The notes under the pieces were generated by a model, which saw only the letters and a list, made by a program, of their open reading frames with translations, made no database searches and was not told the origin of the DNA. Below, piece after piece: positions 1 through 16,800 of a stretch of 64,000 bases of DNA (within the stretch, counting starts at the first letter, position 1; each line of letters begins with the position of its first letter). A program made the translations under genes and the position numbers. Source of the DNA: Hirudinaria manillensis (taxonomy: Eukaryota > Annelida > Clitellata > Hirudinida > Hirudinidae). The stretch lies in NCBI GenBank assembly GCA_034509925.1, contig CM067536.1, positions 4,706,501-4,770,500 of the forward strand, in the 5' to 3' direction.

Positions 1-310
1 TAATCAATTTTAATTCCTCCCTATTTTTAGAAATTGAAGATCCAGCCTAACTTGTGACACATTTGAATCTCTTGCTGTGCACGCGTGTAAGCGCACATAA
101 ACGTATGTGACTGCACATGAATACACATGAATGTACACGTACGTTAATCAGGGCCCTGCGGCGTCAAAGGGGGGTCGTAGTTTCACTACTGATACCTCAC
201 CTCAAAACCACAATAGAGGTTTTAAACTCTGCGGTGGTGCCAGGGATGCAAAATTAAATGAAAATCTAGTGCGGGGACATTTTTTCCGATTGATTAAAAC
301 TTGTTAGAAC

Positions 311-1750
311 CTGCATCACGGAGTCCTCTGAAAGACTGTATTCCCTCAAAGTTCTTTCCTCGTCCAAGTATTTGGCAGCCTTCGTTGCCGATGATGGAAT
401 GTAGAAGCCCAGGTTCAAAGGTTCTTCGAGTTCCTATCGCAAGATGTTAACAAAGGTTTCTTTATTCAGTCGATAATAATTATATCAATTCTTCATAATT
501 TTAATTTCAAAAACCAGCAACAAGTTCGAATACATATCTCCTTTCAATGAGTTTTTGTGAAGACGAATCATTAATAATTAAATCTATTAAGAATCGAGGA
601 ACGCTGATTAATCGGTATATTAGTCTTTCGTATTAAATTTTTCTTATATTTTCGAAAACAGATTATTTATAATTAGAAAGATTTTAATTTAAATGTTTGT
701 CGCCTGTTGCATTTTTATCGGTCACTTTGAGCATCGGTTTTTGTCTCCTAGTCATGGTGACATCACCGCATCACCATGAACCATCATCATCATCATCATC
801 ATCATCGTCGTCGTCACCATCACATTCATAGCATTTATTCATCCTAAGCGTGAAGAATGGAGGGAAAAATTAATGCAATGGATCGGCTGCAAACACAGGT
901 AGATGTAAAGGTACATGCAGATGAGTGGATTTACAGGTAGATGCACAGGTACATGGATTAAGGGCGTATATAAAGTTACAATGACAAGTGGATGAATGTT
1001 TTGAATTTACATAATTTTTTTAACATCATTCAAATTATATCGATCAATTAATGCTTCCGCTCACGTGTGCAATTGTTTTGATGACGTCATTCTTCAAATT
1101 CCAGATCGTTTCGTCGAGATTCAAATTCAAATAAGTCTGAAAATTCATTTGCTTTTCAACGAAATCGTACAATTATTCACTGATGATTAGGTTAACGGTA
1201 AGATTACATGCAGTCTCAAAATCATGCAGTTTACATTACAATAGAGTTTGACGTTTAATATTATTTAATGTTAGTATTAGTAATAGTATTAGTTGATATT
1301 ATTATTATTCATTAATAAGCAATTTTCAAACCTGCTCAGATCGCAGTTGTGGTATTTCCAACTTTACCCTGACAACTTCTTTGAAATTTAAAAACGTATT
1401 TTTACAATTGAGCAATTCAAATGTTGATTTTAAAATTGATATAAATGTTAACTTATTACATAAATTATATCTTTAACATAAGTTAATATTCGACGAAGTA
1501 AAATCTTTTTCAGCATTTTTAATTTTCATGGAATCGCAAACGGTTCCATTTGACATTATAATTCAATGATTCGATCATGTTTGGTGAAAGTGACTCGATC
1601 AATCACGATGAAGCATCAATACAAGAAATATGAGTTACAACAAATTACTTGTCAAATAAAGAAATAAATAACTAATAATTAACAAGTAATTAAATTAAAT
1701 TATTGAATAATTAAACGCTCATAGAAACATTTAGGCGACTTACCTGACAT
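311..1750 (-). CDS. Orphan coding exon(s) of an unrecognised gene
   Basis: I do not recognise this gene. A 123-nt exon at 433-311 is open, is bounded by an AG acceptor (gatag) and a GT donor (gttcta), and encodes a hydrophilic stretch beginning ELEEPLNLGFYIPSS and ending LSEDSVMQ. It lies downstream of BAF60 but is not part of it, because BAF60 ends with its own family-typical exon at 3317. A possible first exon lies at 1750-1744 (ATGTCAG followed by a strong gtaagt donor, in a good start context). Its phase does not fit the 123-nt exon directly, so another exon or a different start would be needed. If real, the gene continues past the left edge of the window. Confidence 0.3.
781..823. repeat. 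CAT/CGT trinucleotide tract
   Basis: An imperfect (CAT)n run turns into CGT and CAC triplets. It lies in non-coding DNA between the orphan exon at 311 and its candidate first exon. Similar CAT/ATT tracts recur in EGFR introns. Confidence 0.8.
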
Positions 1751-3316
1751 TTTGTCAATCAATGCAACTCGATGAAAACATGAAACACTAGTTCTGAGTT
1801 CGTGAAGCCAATGAGAAGCTAATAAAGAAGCAGTCAGATGAAGTGAGTGAGAAGCGGTGAGGAGCCTAGGAACACAACAAGGAGAAGAAGAAGCACAGGG
1901 CCTCTTATTGTTCTCGGGAGCAGTGAATGAGTGAATTGGCCGTGTTACTAGGTGACTCGCAAGTCCGTTAACGAACGTCGTGATATGAGAAATTTCTATT
2001 TTGGGCGAATTCAAAAGAATTAGTAAAAACAGCGAGGTGATCTCATTTCAAGTAAACATTAAGCTTTTAATTATTCCAGGCATTTCACGGAAATAATATC
2101 TCAGTGAGGTAATTTAGCCATAACTCGAAATTACAGACCTTACGAAGTAGTTATTATTAATGCAAAAAAAAACTAGTTCATTATTTCTTCTAATCAGCTG
2201 GAGTGAATATATTGTAATATAATAAATAATTTCAGTAGATATTGAATACAAGAATTGCTATTATTATCTGATTACAAAAGAACTTCTAAAAATTTGGGCA
2301 AATACTAGAAAGGTAAGGTGAGAGTCGAACTCTAGCGTCTTGTGTTAGTTTATTATAATATTTATTTGACGTATTCTGTAAGCCCATGTGAATTGTCGGC
2401 ATTTTGAAATTGTCAGGCGCTGTGATTCTTTAGAACGACTTCATGAAGATCGACTTCAATAAAATTTGAACGTTTTGTAATTCGAATCACATTTATATCT
2501 GCAAGGAACTCGACAAAGCGTGTATATATAAAAAACGTTTATATAAAAGTGCTCGTTAATCGTGCATGTGACTTGACATTTTTATGCCGCTGAGTAAGAG
2601 CCTTTCTTCTAGGTTTTGTTGACATAAGTAGAATCATTACGTCAAATTCTTTCAGATTTTTTCTGAGTGGACGACATACCTTAAATCAAACATTTGAGAA
2701 GTGACAAATACTGTATTGACAAATACGTAACCACTCGTAACCATCACCAACAATACTTGAACTCGGCTCTTGATCTTCCTGAGACCCAGAGAAACAGATG
2801 AACAGAGGATGTCCGGGAATATTAATGTCCTCATTAATTTGCGGAATCAGACCAGAATTAAAGTCGCGCGAACTCGCAATCGGCCCACCAATTCGATGTT
2901 AGGTTCCCAACTATAAACACCTAGTGGCCTTGAATAGACAACGTAAGGTCGATTCATAAACGAACGAATTCTCGACTTAATGGAAAAGAGCCTTCTCATC
3001 CACTTATCACTTGTCTTTGTCAAACTTAACCACTCAAGACTAGACCCACATTTGTATCAAATCACAACCCCAAGGAAAACCACCGATGATGTAACTGGTC
3101 ACAAAAAATTTGAGAAAGTGTATTTGCCAAATAATAACTATTATTAATAAAGTAAGAATCATCAGCACGAAGAACATTCCCAATCCTTGAAGATCCAATC
3201 AATAGATTTTTTTATTTTCCAAACGAGGTTCCTAAATGACCACTAAAATAACTATAACAAAGTGACACATTTACACTTGATGCAAAAAGACAATGAAGAG
3301 TCAATGAAGTTAAAAT
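1751..3316. other. Non-coding interval left of BAF60
   Basis: AT-rich sequence between a candidate start exon near 1750 and the BAF60 stop codon. It should hold the BAF60 3' UTR on its right side. Short open frames here (for example 1700-2014 and 2652-2834, minus) show no domain, splice logic or family similarity. I see nothing else supportable. Confidence 0.5.
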
Positions 3317-7411
<4,095 letters not shown>

Positions 7412-7808
7412 TCCAGCTTAATCCGTAAACAATAACTCCGCGAACAAGTATCGCGATGCCAAAGAATTCCAAAATAACAAAGATACATGCAATTACTGGC
7501 TACATTCGCCCAAAATATAGCTTCTATCTTATTAAACAATGATGTTTAGTTACGCATTAAAATAAATTAATACTAAATTAAATTTTGGAGTAGGCAATAT
7601 AAATTTCCAGAAACAATTCTGCCTGTCATTTAATACGAAGTTCTTACAAAGCGTTTGAGTGATTTATTTGCAATTATAACTTTAAAGTGAATGAATTTAG
7701 AATAGGACAAAGTGAAAGTAACAGTTGGACTGGTGTAAGACTATTTTTGCTGTAAATACTTACGTCGCGCGCTGTGCCTCTGTTTTGGATTAATTAAATA
7801 TATGCATA
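7412..7808. promoter_or_regulatory. Shared 5' region of divergent BAF60 and HMGXB4-like genes
   Basis: The two start codons face away from each other across 397 bp, so this interval must hold both 5' UTRs and probably both promoters. I see no convincing TATA box placed for either gene. Bidirectional use is inferred from the geometry alone. Confidence 0.5.
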
Positions 7809-10071
7809 ATGTCAGGAGTAACAAAATCTGGCAGAGTGAGTTTTAATATGGTTTCTATGGAATTTTTGCGGATGAAGTAACAACTGCCTATTCGTACAGG
7901 TTGTGAAAAAATCTGCTAAGGTAATGGAAATGGAAAAAATGGACGACTTTGACGAATCTGTAGATAAAAGAAAAAGGAAAAAATGCGCTAGCGTAAAGAA
8001 TAAGTTTAGCGAGAGAAAACTGAACTGTGTGCCGTCACTTGATAGCTCGACTGTAGCTGGTGCCTATACTTTTGTATTTGTATAAGCATAAATCATTTTC
8101 CTAGAGTTTTAAACCAAATTTTCAGTTGCACCAGTTGGGAATGAACCATCAGTCATCTCAGACAATACTGGAGATGAAAGCGTCGTCATGATGGATGCCA
8201 TTAGTGGCTCAGATTCAAATATTGGTGCAGAATTCTACCTAGAAGAAAGCATTTCCCATCAGGCAGTTTTTTTTATAATTTTTAAAAATTATCTGCCAAA
8301 CCATTAACTGAGAATTTTATTAGGTTGAGGCCAGGCACAAACTGAGCCCTCATAAGCCTTGTACTTCTACTGAGGCACAAGATTCTTTGCTTGTGCATCC
8401 TCCAGATAGTTCAAAGCATAAAAAAGGTTTCATGTTACTTTGTTTAATTTCAGGAATATGACTATAAAAAATAAGTTATTAATCAGAATCTAATTTGAAA
8501 TTCGTTTGAATAACTTGGAAATGAAGTGAAGAAAATATTATGTTTGCTAGGCCATTGACAGAATTGTAAGATTTTTATAGGTTTAAAATTAACTTTCAGT
8601 CTCAAAAAAGAAAGACAAGAAGTCTGATGTGGTAAGTTTCCAAATTTATGTGAAAATATCAAGTTATTTAAAAGCATAATTTAAGCTGCTTGAATGGTGT
8701 TATGATTTGGTTAGTTATTCAGATGTTATCAAGGTTTGCATGAATGACCTGAAAGTCTGCTTGTTGAAAATCCACTGATATTATATACTGATTATTGATT
8801 TAGCAATAAATTGAATATGCTTGCTTGCATCATTAGATCATTATTTGATTAATATTATGAACCTTTGCATAACCAAAATTAATGAAAATATTTTGGCCTT
8901 TGTTTGTACTTGGTAAAAGAGGTTCATTGTTGCTCTCGGACTTCCTAAATAACTTGAGTTTTGTTGAAAAAATACATTAATGTTTTTATGGATTTATATT
9001 TTGTCATTAATTTGTGAAATCTTAGCAACTGGAGTATGATTTGTTGTACCAAGTGACCCATTAGCCCTATATATCCACATACTTTTTATGTTTATATTTA
9101 CTTATATTTTAGTAGAATCCAGGATAGTATTTAGATGGTATGTGTTGAACTTATTCTGTAGAGGAAGCCATCAGCAGCTTTTGTGGAATGGAGCAAATCT
9201 CAACTCAGCAACATGGCTGAAGAGCATCCTGATTGCGGTCTGCTTGAAATTATGGATTGCAAAACCAAAGAATAAAATTGATGCTTCACTTTATTGATTC
9301 TCAGATATGGATCTTCTGCAAGAGCAACTGGTAGGTTTTTGGAGATGTATTTCTGCCAAAGAAAAAATGGTTTGTTATCTCTTTCTTAAAACGAGGGTTT
9401 GTATTGTATTTGAGAAAGGTGTTACATTTAGAGATGGCACAGGAAAGCTCAAAGAGGTGGCGAGAGTGTTGTTGATCACGAACCAGAAGAAATTCCTTTT
9501 GAAGTGAGTGAAGTCATAATCATAATCATAATTAAGTTTGCTACATCGATGAAGATGTTGTATTGATGAAGTGCCACTGAGACGGTTTTATAGTTTCAAT
9601 TTGTAGGAGAATTTTCAAAAAATTCAAGATATTTTTATTTTCAGAAAGTTTCACTGGGTCCTGTTGATATTGCTGCTCATTTTAGCTTGATTGGGGATTC
9701 GTTGGTCAATCTAGGTACAAGACTTCAGGAACACAAAGTAAACAAATTGACTTTCTTTCAGTGCCATAAAAGTTGTTGAGGATAACTTGCTTATCATAAA
9801 ATTTCCAATTATGAAATACTATAACAATGAGTGGAAAACTATTATTTTAAAATATCTATCGACCATGATGTGCTGGCATTGCTGACATCATTTGCAAAAA
9901 TAGGGAAAGGTGCCTCTGGAAGGAAACCTGTCGATCTTACTTGACTCTCTGCTGTCATCTCTCAGCCTCTTGATGGCTTTAACAAACAACCTTCCAGCAT
10001 TGCAAGGCAATATTCAAGATCTCCATCTCGACACGATCGACAAATTGAAGGGATTTTTTGAAGTCGGATGA
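7809..10071 (+). CDS. HMGXB4: HMG-box protein, HMGXB4-like
   Basis: Probable nuclear HMG-box protein. The model has 10 exons and about 310 aa: 7809-7835, 7900-8059, 8126-8262, 8324-8426, 8600-8631, 9162-9237, 9305-9369, 9432-9503, 9645-9737, 9904-10071; phases close exactly. The first part is Lys-rich and acidic (KRKRKK; KKKDKK). A divergent HMG box is split over exons 6-8: RKPSAAFVEWSKSQLSNMAE, then EQLVGFWRCISAKEKM, then RWHRKAQRGG. The last two exons carry the best diagnostic: PVDIAAHFSLIGDSLVNLG and LSILLDSLLSSLSLLMALTN, which match the conserved C-terminal region of vertebrate HMGXB4 (shorter here overall). The intron after exon 3 needs a GC donor (CAG|gcag). The HMG box is weak by eye; the C-terminal match is the main basis for the name. 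Confidence 0.75.
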
Positions 10072-10892
10072 AATGACATGAAATGGTCGAGCAAGTTTCA
10101 GAACCTGTGATCTGATTTAGTTGAATGAATGTCTTTTGGAGGGGCTTTTCTAGGAATGCCTTTTTTGTTTATTCAGTTTATTATCTTCTGTTTTTTGGCC
10201 TAAGTAATTCTCATATTAAATAAAATCTTAAAATATTTTTATGTTGAACAAGTTGAAGCTATGGAATTAAAAGTTGGGCATAATTCAATGGTAAAATAAT
10301 GCTTGAATTCTTGCATTGTCTCTTCCTTAATCATCTGACAGTTGTGATGTGGTGATGATATACAAAGATTTACTTAGGTTTCAGAAAAGCATCTGTTGTG
10401 CATGTCTCAAGTTGAGAAGAGTTGGGTTATCATTAATAAGTTAACTATTTAATAGTTTTATATTTTATCATCCCCAACCAAAGTAGGTGGCTGAATGACA
10501 CATACTGAGGCAATATTTGCGACCTATGCATCGAAGTGCGCCTGGCATTTTAAACAAACTGTGGGCACGGTTCTTAGTTTTGTTTCTTTTTTCGGTTTCT
10601 TGTATTAGCTTGGCTTAATACACTATGAGTAATTTCTTCCTCGGTCTGGGGAAAAATCGCGCCAAATTACTTCATTTAGTGTTCGATGTAAGTAGCCACA
10701 AATAATAATATAACTTTATTAATTAATTTTCTTAGTATAAAAAGAAAAGAGAAAATATCAGCTCTTTACATATAAAACATCGCCAAAAGACAGCTTAATT
10801 CTGTCGTCAACATGCGTCGAGTTCATGTCATGTAAGCCATGTACATTCATTTCACGACTCTTCGTTGGTTTTAAAAAGTGAAGAATGAAAAG
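10072..10892. other. Convergent 3' ends of HMGXB4-like and EGFR genes
   Basis: 821 bp between two stop codons that face each other. An AATAAA hexamer at 10219-10224 on the plus strand is a reasonable poly(A) signal for the HMGXB4-like gene, about 150 bp after its stop. The right part is expected to be EGFR 3' UTR. No other coding signal was seen. Confidence 0.5.
10219..10224 (+). terminator. Candidate poly(A) signal AATAAA
   Basis: Canonical hexamer about 150 bp downstream of the HMGXB4-like stop codon, on the coding strand. Such hexamers are frequent in AT-rich DNA, so position is the only support. Confidence 0.4.
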
Positions 10893-13800
10893 CTATGTGG
10901 AAAACTCAAGTTCATTGTAATATTCGTGCTCGCTGTGCTTGTCTTTCATAGGGCTGAAACCACCAGGTCTTGGTGAGCCGAAGCACTTCTTTGTCATTGG
11001 AGAGCTGTTTTCGTAGGGCACGAATGAGTTATACTTCGAAAGCTCAGGCGTTCGAACTGATTCTAATCGCGTAGGTCGGTCGAGAAATCCCGGAGTGAAA
11101 TCGTTCTTGTAACTGTGAGAAAGGTCTGACACGCTGGGAATATAGGTGATCTCCGCAAATTCACTCGATTCATTGCTGCCCCGTTGATCTATATTCAAGA
11201 AAGTCATCATCAAAATTATCGAGAATATGAAAGCAATGTTAACAAATTACGGAGTGATCTTTACAACCTTTCTTGAAGGAGATATTAGCATAGGATGGCA
11301 GCAAAGGAGATTGAGATTTTAGTTGAAGAAGGTTCTTGTACAAAATTGGAGGTTCTAAATAGTCAATGGGCTTCGAGCAGTTGTTCTCGTGGTGATGTTG
11401 ACGATTTTGATGATAGAAATTGTTGTTGTGATTGGCCACATGATGGTCTGATCTGGTGTACGGTGGAGGTATGTGCTCAGGCTAAAATATAACAATGTTA
11501 TAATATTTTATAATTTCAAGGACAGCCATCTATAAAGAAATGAAACATTAATGAATAAGCCCATACCCTTATGTTTATAAATTTTGAAGGATTGGCCAAC
11601 ATGAAATCCATAACTCTTGCCAAATCTGAAAAAGTTGGACGCATTTCTGGCTCCCATAGCCAACCTAGCGAAGAACAAATCAATAGAAAGTCAATTATAA
11701 TATTCATAATATTAAGTTTCATTGAAGCAATATCAATTTAAAGTTTCTAAATTGTTGTTCTACCAAATATAAGTTATTACCACTGATAAGCGAATTAATG
11801 ATAATAATTTTATTACTATTGTTTAAATCACAATCTCATTGGTTTACATTTTCTAAGTTGCTCGTAGAACTCCAGCGAGCAGATTTCAGGTTTCTCCAGT
11901 CTTTTGCCACTATCAAGGTATTTAAAAACTTCACAAAAGTTTGCGATGAACTTGTACGGACGATCTCCAAAAGTACACAACTCCCATATCGTAATTCCTG
12001 CAAGTATTTATTAACCTTCTTTATTCTTAGGATTTGAAAGTACTTAAATTTAATTGTAAAGGACTAGATGCAGTTAAAAATCAGTACCAATCTAATAAAT
12101 ATAACAAACCAATAAATTCTAACAAAAATCCAAACTTTTGCTAGCTCCGACTTTTTAGACAATGCCATTGAGAAGTAAACGAATAAGTAAATTAAGCAAA
12201 TGTAATGTTTATGCAAATAATTATGTTTATGCAACGGTATCGGAATTTTTTTTAGAACATCTTATGCTGAGGTAAAGCACACACTAAGTATAAACATTTA
12301 AATTTAAAAGAAACAGGTTAATTTAATCCTGAAAACTGAAATGGCAAGCAATATCATTTTTGGAAAGTATTTCAGATGATCAAGCAAGTAGAAATGGACA
12401 CATACTTGATTTATCATTTATCACAAGATAACATATGAAATACGAAATAATTAGAAAAGCGTTTATTGTATTCTAACAAATTGGATTCCTAACCATAACT
12501 CCAGACGTCACTTTTGTGGGTGAAAGCTTTTTCTTTTAAGCTCTCTGGAGCCAGCCACTTGACGGGCATCTAGGATTAAAATGTTACCAAAAAAATATTA
12601 AAGAAATTCTTAAATGTTTGATTCTTTTCTTAGATGTGAAAATAAAAATAATTTTTCAACAAAAATATTTTTTAAGATTCCCTTCCCTACAAATGGCATA
12701 TTTAGCGACTTTAACCCTTCATTAAAAATTCAAAATCTTGTCAATACGCTGCCACATTCGACCTTTAAGCCAACATCTAAATAAACGTAAAAACTCGTGA
12801 GCTTGATTTTAATTATTATAAACCTTATTAATAATTACTTGATATTATTATTAATAAAAAAACATACTCTTATCAATTGATTACGAATTTAACAATTAAT
12901 TGGTTGAATTAATCTATTAATATTTGGAGTTTCGTTTGCCTGGTTCATTTACCCACAACTGTAATCATCCTCAAACTGCATGTAATAGGATTGAAATAAA
13001 ATGGATTATCCTTATGGCTTGCAATTTATATTTTGTATATTTATATTTAATATTTGTTCACAAAGAAACAGGAGCACTTAAAATGCAATAGAAACGACCT
13101 TGTTTGGAACTTCATTTTCGGACGACATCGATTGAAGCTCTTTCCACAGGTGAAGTCTCGCGAGACCAAAATCAGTTATTTTCACTTGTCTGACGCTGTC
13201 CACTTAAATTGTAAAGACAAATATTTTATCTTGCTTTAAACAGACTTAATTCGTTCATAAAAAAAAACGTGCCGAACAAAAAAAAATTTTGTTTAGGAAT
13301 TTTATAACTCACCCAGAACATTTCTCGCGGCTAGATCGCAGTGTACGATTCCCCTCGACTCCAAATGATCCATACCCTTAAAGTCGAAACAAATAATCTG
13401 AATTAGACCACCAAATAGACATTCGGCACATTACCGCAACCAATTGCAATACTTTTTACGTATAAAGTTATCTATGTCTTTTTAAAATAATCCTAAAACA
13501 ATCGCTACCATCGCTATCTGTTTGCTCCAAAGAAGGACTTGATGGTTTGTGATCGAAGCGATGTTCTTTCTCACGTAGTCGAGCATGCACCCCAGTTTCA
13601 TGAGGGGCGTGATTAGCATCAGTTCAGCAGACAGTGACACGCAGAGTATTTTAATGCAGCATTCGTGATTCACCGACGCCATGATCCTGGCCTCGTCAAG
13701 AATTTCCTGACTGTTTTCCTTCAGGATTTTAATGGCGACTTCTATTGGAGCCATGCCTTTCGGTCTCCACAATCCCTTCAATCAATTAGAATTTGTCGTG

Positions 13801-16800
13801 CTTTAACGAAGCGAAATTTTCAAGCAATCAATATATTAACGGTAACTAAATGACAATATGTAAATATTTCATCTGCAAATTAGGAACCCTACCTTATGAA
13901 CTTCGCCGTATGCTCCATTGCCGATGGATGAGCCAATCGTGAGTTCTGAACTTTTGATGATGACTAAATTGGACATGTCAGGTATTTTCGAAGGATCGTT
14001 CAAAAGAGACACCTGGCGTAACATTTTCACAATTATTTCATCTAGAATTTCTTTCAAACAACATATTTATAATATATTTTTTTTTATAATGTAATAGCAT
14101 TAATTTATATTTTTATATTAAACACATATTACTTCTTCTTTGTTGTTTGCTTGAGACATGACTTCTTTTGCCTCCCTGATCGTGTCTTGTGCCTTTTGCT
14201 TTTTCAAGCACAAAATCAACACAACGATGGCCGAAAACACGAAGCTTATCGAGACCACTAGAGATATGATAGCAATCATCCTGCTTCTAGCTCTGTTTAA
14301 TAATTTATTAATTTATTTTACCGATTAAAACACATAAAACTTTAGAAATAAAAATAAATTTAAAAATATTAACAGTTCGAATACCACTAACTAGTTCAGA
14401 TATTCTTATGCAACAAAGGATAAGTTGGAGTACGAGACACTTTGCATAATTTTTTTAAATTTTGCAGGAAGTGGTTTTTTTTTGCAACTGCTCGACTTGC
14501 ATAGAATGAGTCTGTTGTACTTAATTGCACTTCATTACATTCTATGGTACTGGTGTGCTGTCTCAATTTGGAGTAGCCGTGGGGGAGTGCGATGTAAGCA
14601 TCCCTACCTCAGACAATAAAGCCTCTTAAGTGACTATGTTTTAGTGTGAAAAACAAAAAAAAGTCAACAATTTGAGTAACCCCCCCCCCCCCCATCAACG
14701 AATTAATAACCCCCAACCTACTCCATTACTACTGTTACCGCACGGTTTCGTGCTTAATTTTCGTGTTTCAATTGAAACAAATCCAAAGGCGAAACTCACG
14801 CATAGTCCAAGGGTTGGCAAACAGTATCCGCATTGATGACTACCGATTCTGGTTTATCATCTGGACATTTCTCTGCGCAATAGAACTGAAAGAAAAAGCA
14901 TATAGTCATTGAAGAATGTTATTTTCAGAAAGTGAATGAAGTGGTTTTAACTCAATACTACTTATTAATTACGAAAATGTCTTAAAATTCAATGAATAAC
15001 AATAAATTAAAGCAGATATTTAACAAGAACAACCACGCTAATAATAATATAATACTAACAACTTAATTGGAAAATAAAAACTAACAGCTCTATGTTCAGC
15101 CAAAGATTCATTGAGAAAGACTTTGTATTGTTTGCAGATGCTGCAATTCCTGTGTGATGGTCCATGACATTTGAGGCAGTTGTGATGACAAGGAAGGCAA
15201 GTGGCTTCAAAGACAACTCTCGTCTTGTCGGAAGATGACGTGTTTTGAGTGGAACTTAAAAATCATAAAACAAAGTTAATAACAAACTAAATATTTAGCA
15301 ATTACTCACTAAACATTCAACCAGTTTTTAGTGGTTATAATTTCATCGAAAAGAAAAAATAGTTTTTACATTTCTATGGAATGAAACGAAAATGAATATT
15401 TCATAATCTAAATGATTGAAGCAAAAGAAAACAAACTCCGAAGCAAAACTCTTGAGAGGTTGCCTGGATTCGTAATAATTGGGAGGACACGACAATGTAC
15501 ATTTGCTCTCCAGTCTGAATGATTTGCACGACACACACTCTTCCAAAGTTGGACCACTACATTCCCGGCACAGGGGATGACAGGCCATGCAAGCCTTGGT
15601 TAATTAGAAAAGCAATTTCATAAATAGAATCTGATGAGAAATTTAAAAGGATTTTTAAATCATTGATCATTTGATCACCTACGCTTTTAAACATTCTCAT
15701 GAAATGACCGCTGGGACATTTCGAACCGGGACTCAGGCAAGTCGTGGTATTCGGAGGTGAACTGCTTGTATCCTTCCACTTGTAGAGAGGCAGTTTGCAT
15801 GACCTACACCCCCGAACACTTTGATAGGAAAGAGGACCCGTGCACCCGTCTTCGTCACAATTTGGATGGCATTCCTTGCACGTGCCTTCCTCGTTTAGGT
15901 ACTTTGCCTGAGGGCATTTTGAGACGCAATATGGACCGTCCTTGGCTCTTTTGCAACTGTCGCATTGATCAGAATTCTAAGAATAAGTTAACGTATCCCG
16001 TGAAACACATGATCTTTAAAGATTGTAATCATCATGACGTACTGGACCAAAACAGTTGGTGGAGCATTCCTCGTGACACGGTCTGCATTCGTTCGGTGCA
16101 GAGTCAAACATTCCAGAACGAGAACACGACGATACGCATCTGATGACATTTTGATTATTTTCATCCACGAATTTGAAGTTTTTGCAGGAGAAACATTGGT
16201 CGTCCCCGGGACCCCAGCAACCGTCCGATGAACATTCAGGGTGACAAACCTTGCCTTCGTGGTCTGTAGGATCATTGAAAATCTTTACATTAATGATATT
16301 TAAAGTAGTTTTAAGGATAACTTCGCTTCTCAAATAATAATTTAAAACACAAATAATTAAAATACTAATAATTGCTTAATTAAGTTAAATTTCTTTGTTA
16401 TATGTTGTTTATCGTGAACGCACAGCAAACATATCCCTCACGCGAATTATTATCTAAATTTTCGTGATAAGAGCTTTGATAATAATCATGCGAGCAGTTT
16501 TTCTGTCGTGTTTGAATATATCCTTAACGTGGCTATAAAAAGCAATTTTTAAAAAGTAAGTTTAGGAGCGTAAATTACAACGCACTTGTTCGTTCTCAAA
16601 GTTCAAAAATTATAATTTTTGCACCTAGAGTCTACAAATGTTTGATAAGACTATTACAACTCTGAAGTGAATACCATGCGATACACCATACGTGTTACCA
16701 CGTACATGATTTCGATCACTTCTCAATGCTTGTAGTTGGAGTGCCGTGAATAATAGGAGCGTTTAACAATTAACAAACTCATATATTTCTTATCGGAATC

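Noticed and set aside
266-433. Exon beginning ELEEPL as the last exon of BAF60
   Set aside because: First considered because BAF60 ends in QELEQALGI-type sequence. The exon at 3370-3317 gives the exact family ending VQQRRIELEQVLGIRNS with correct phase, so the left exon must belong to another gene.
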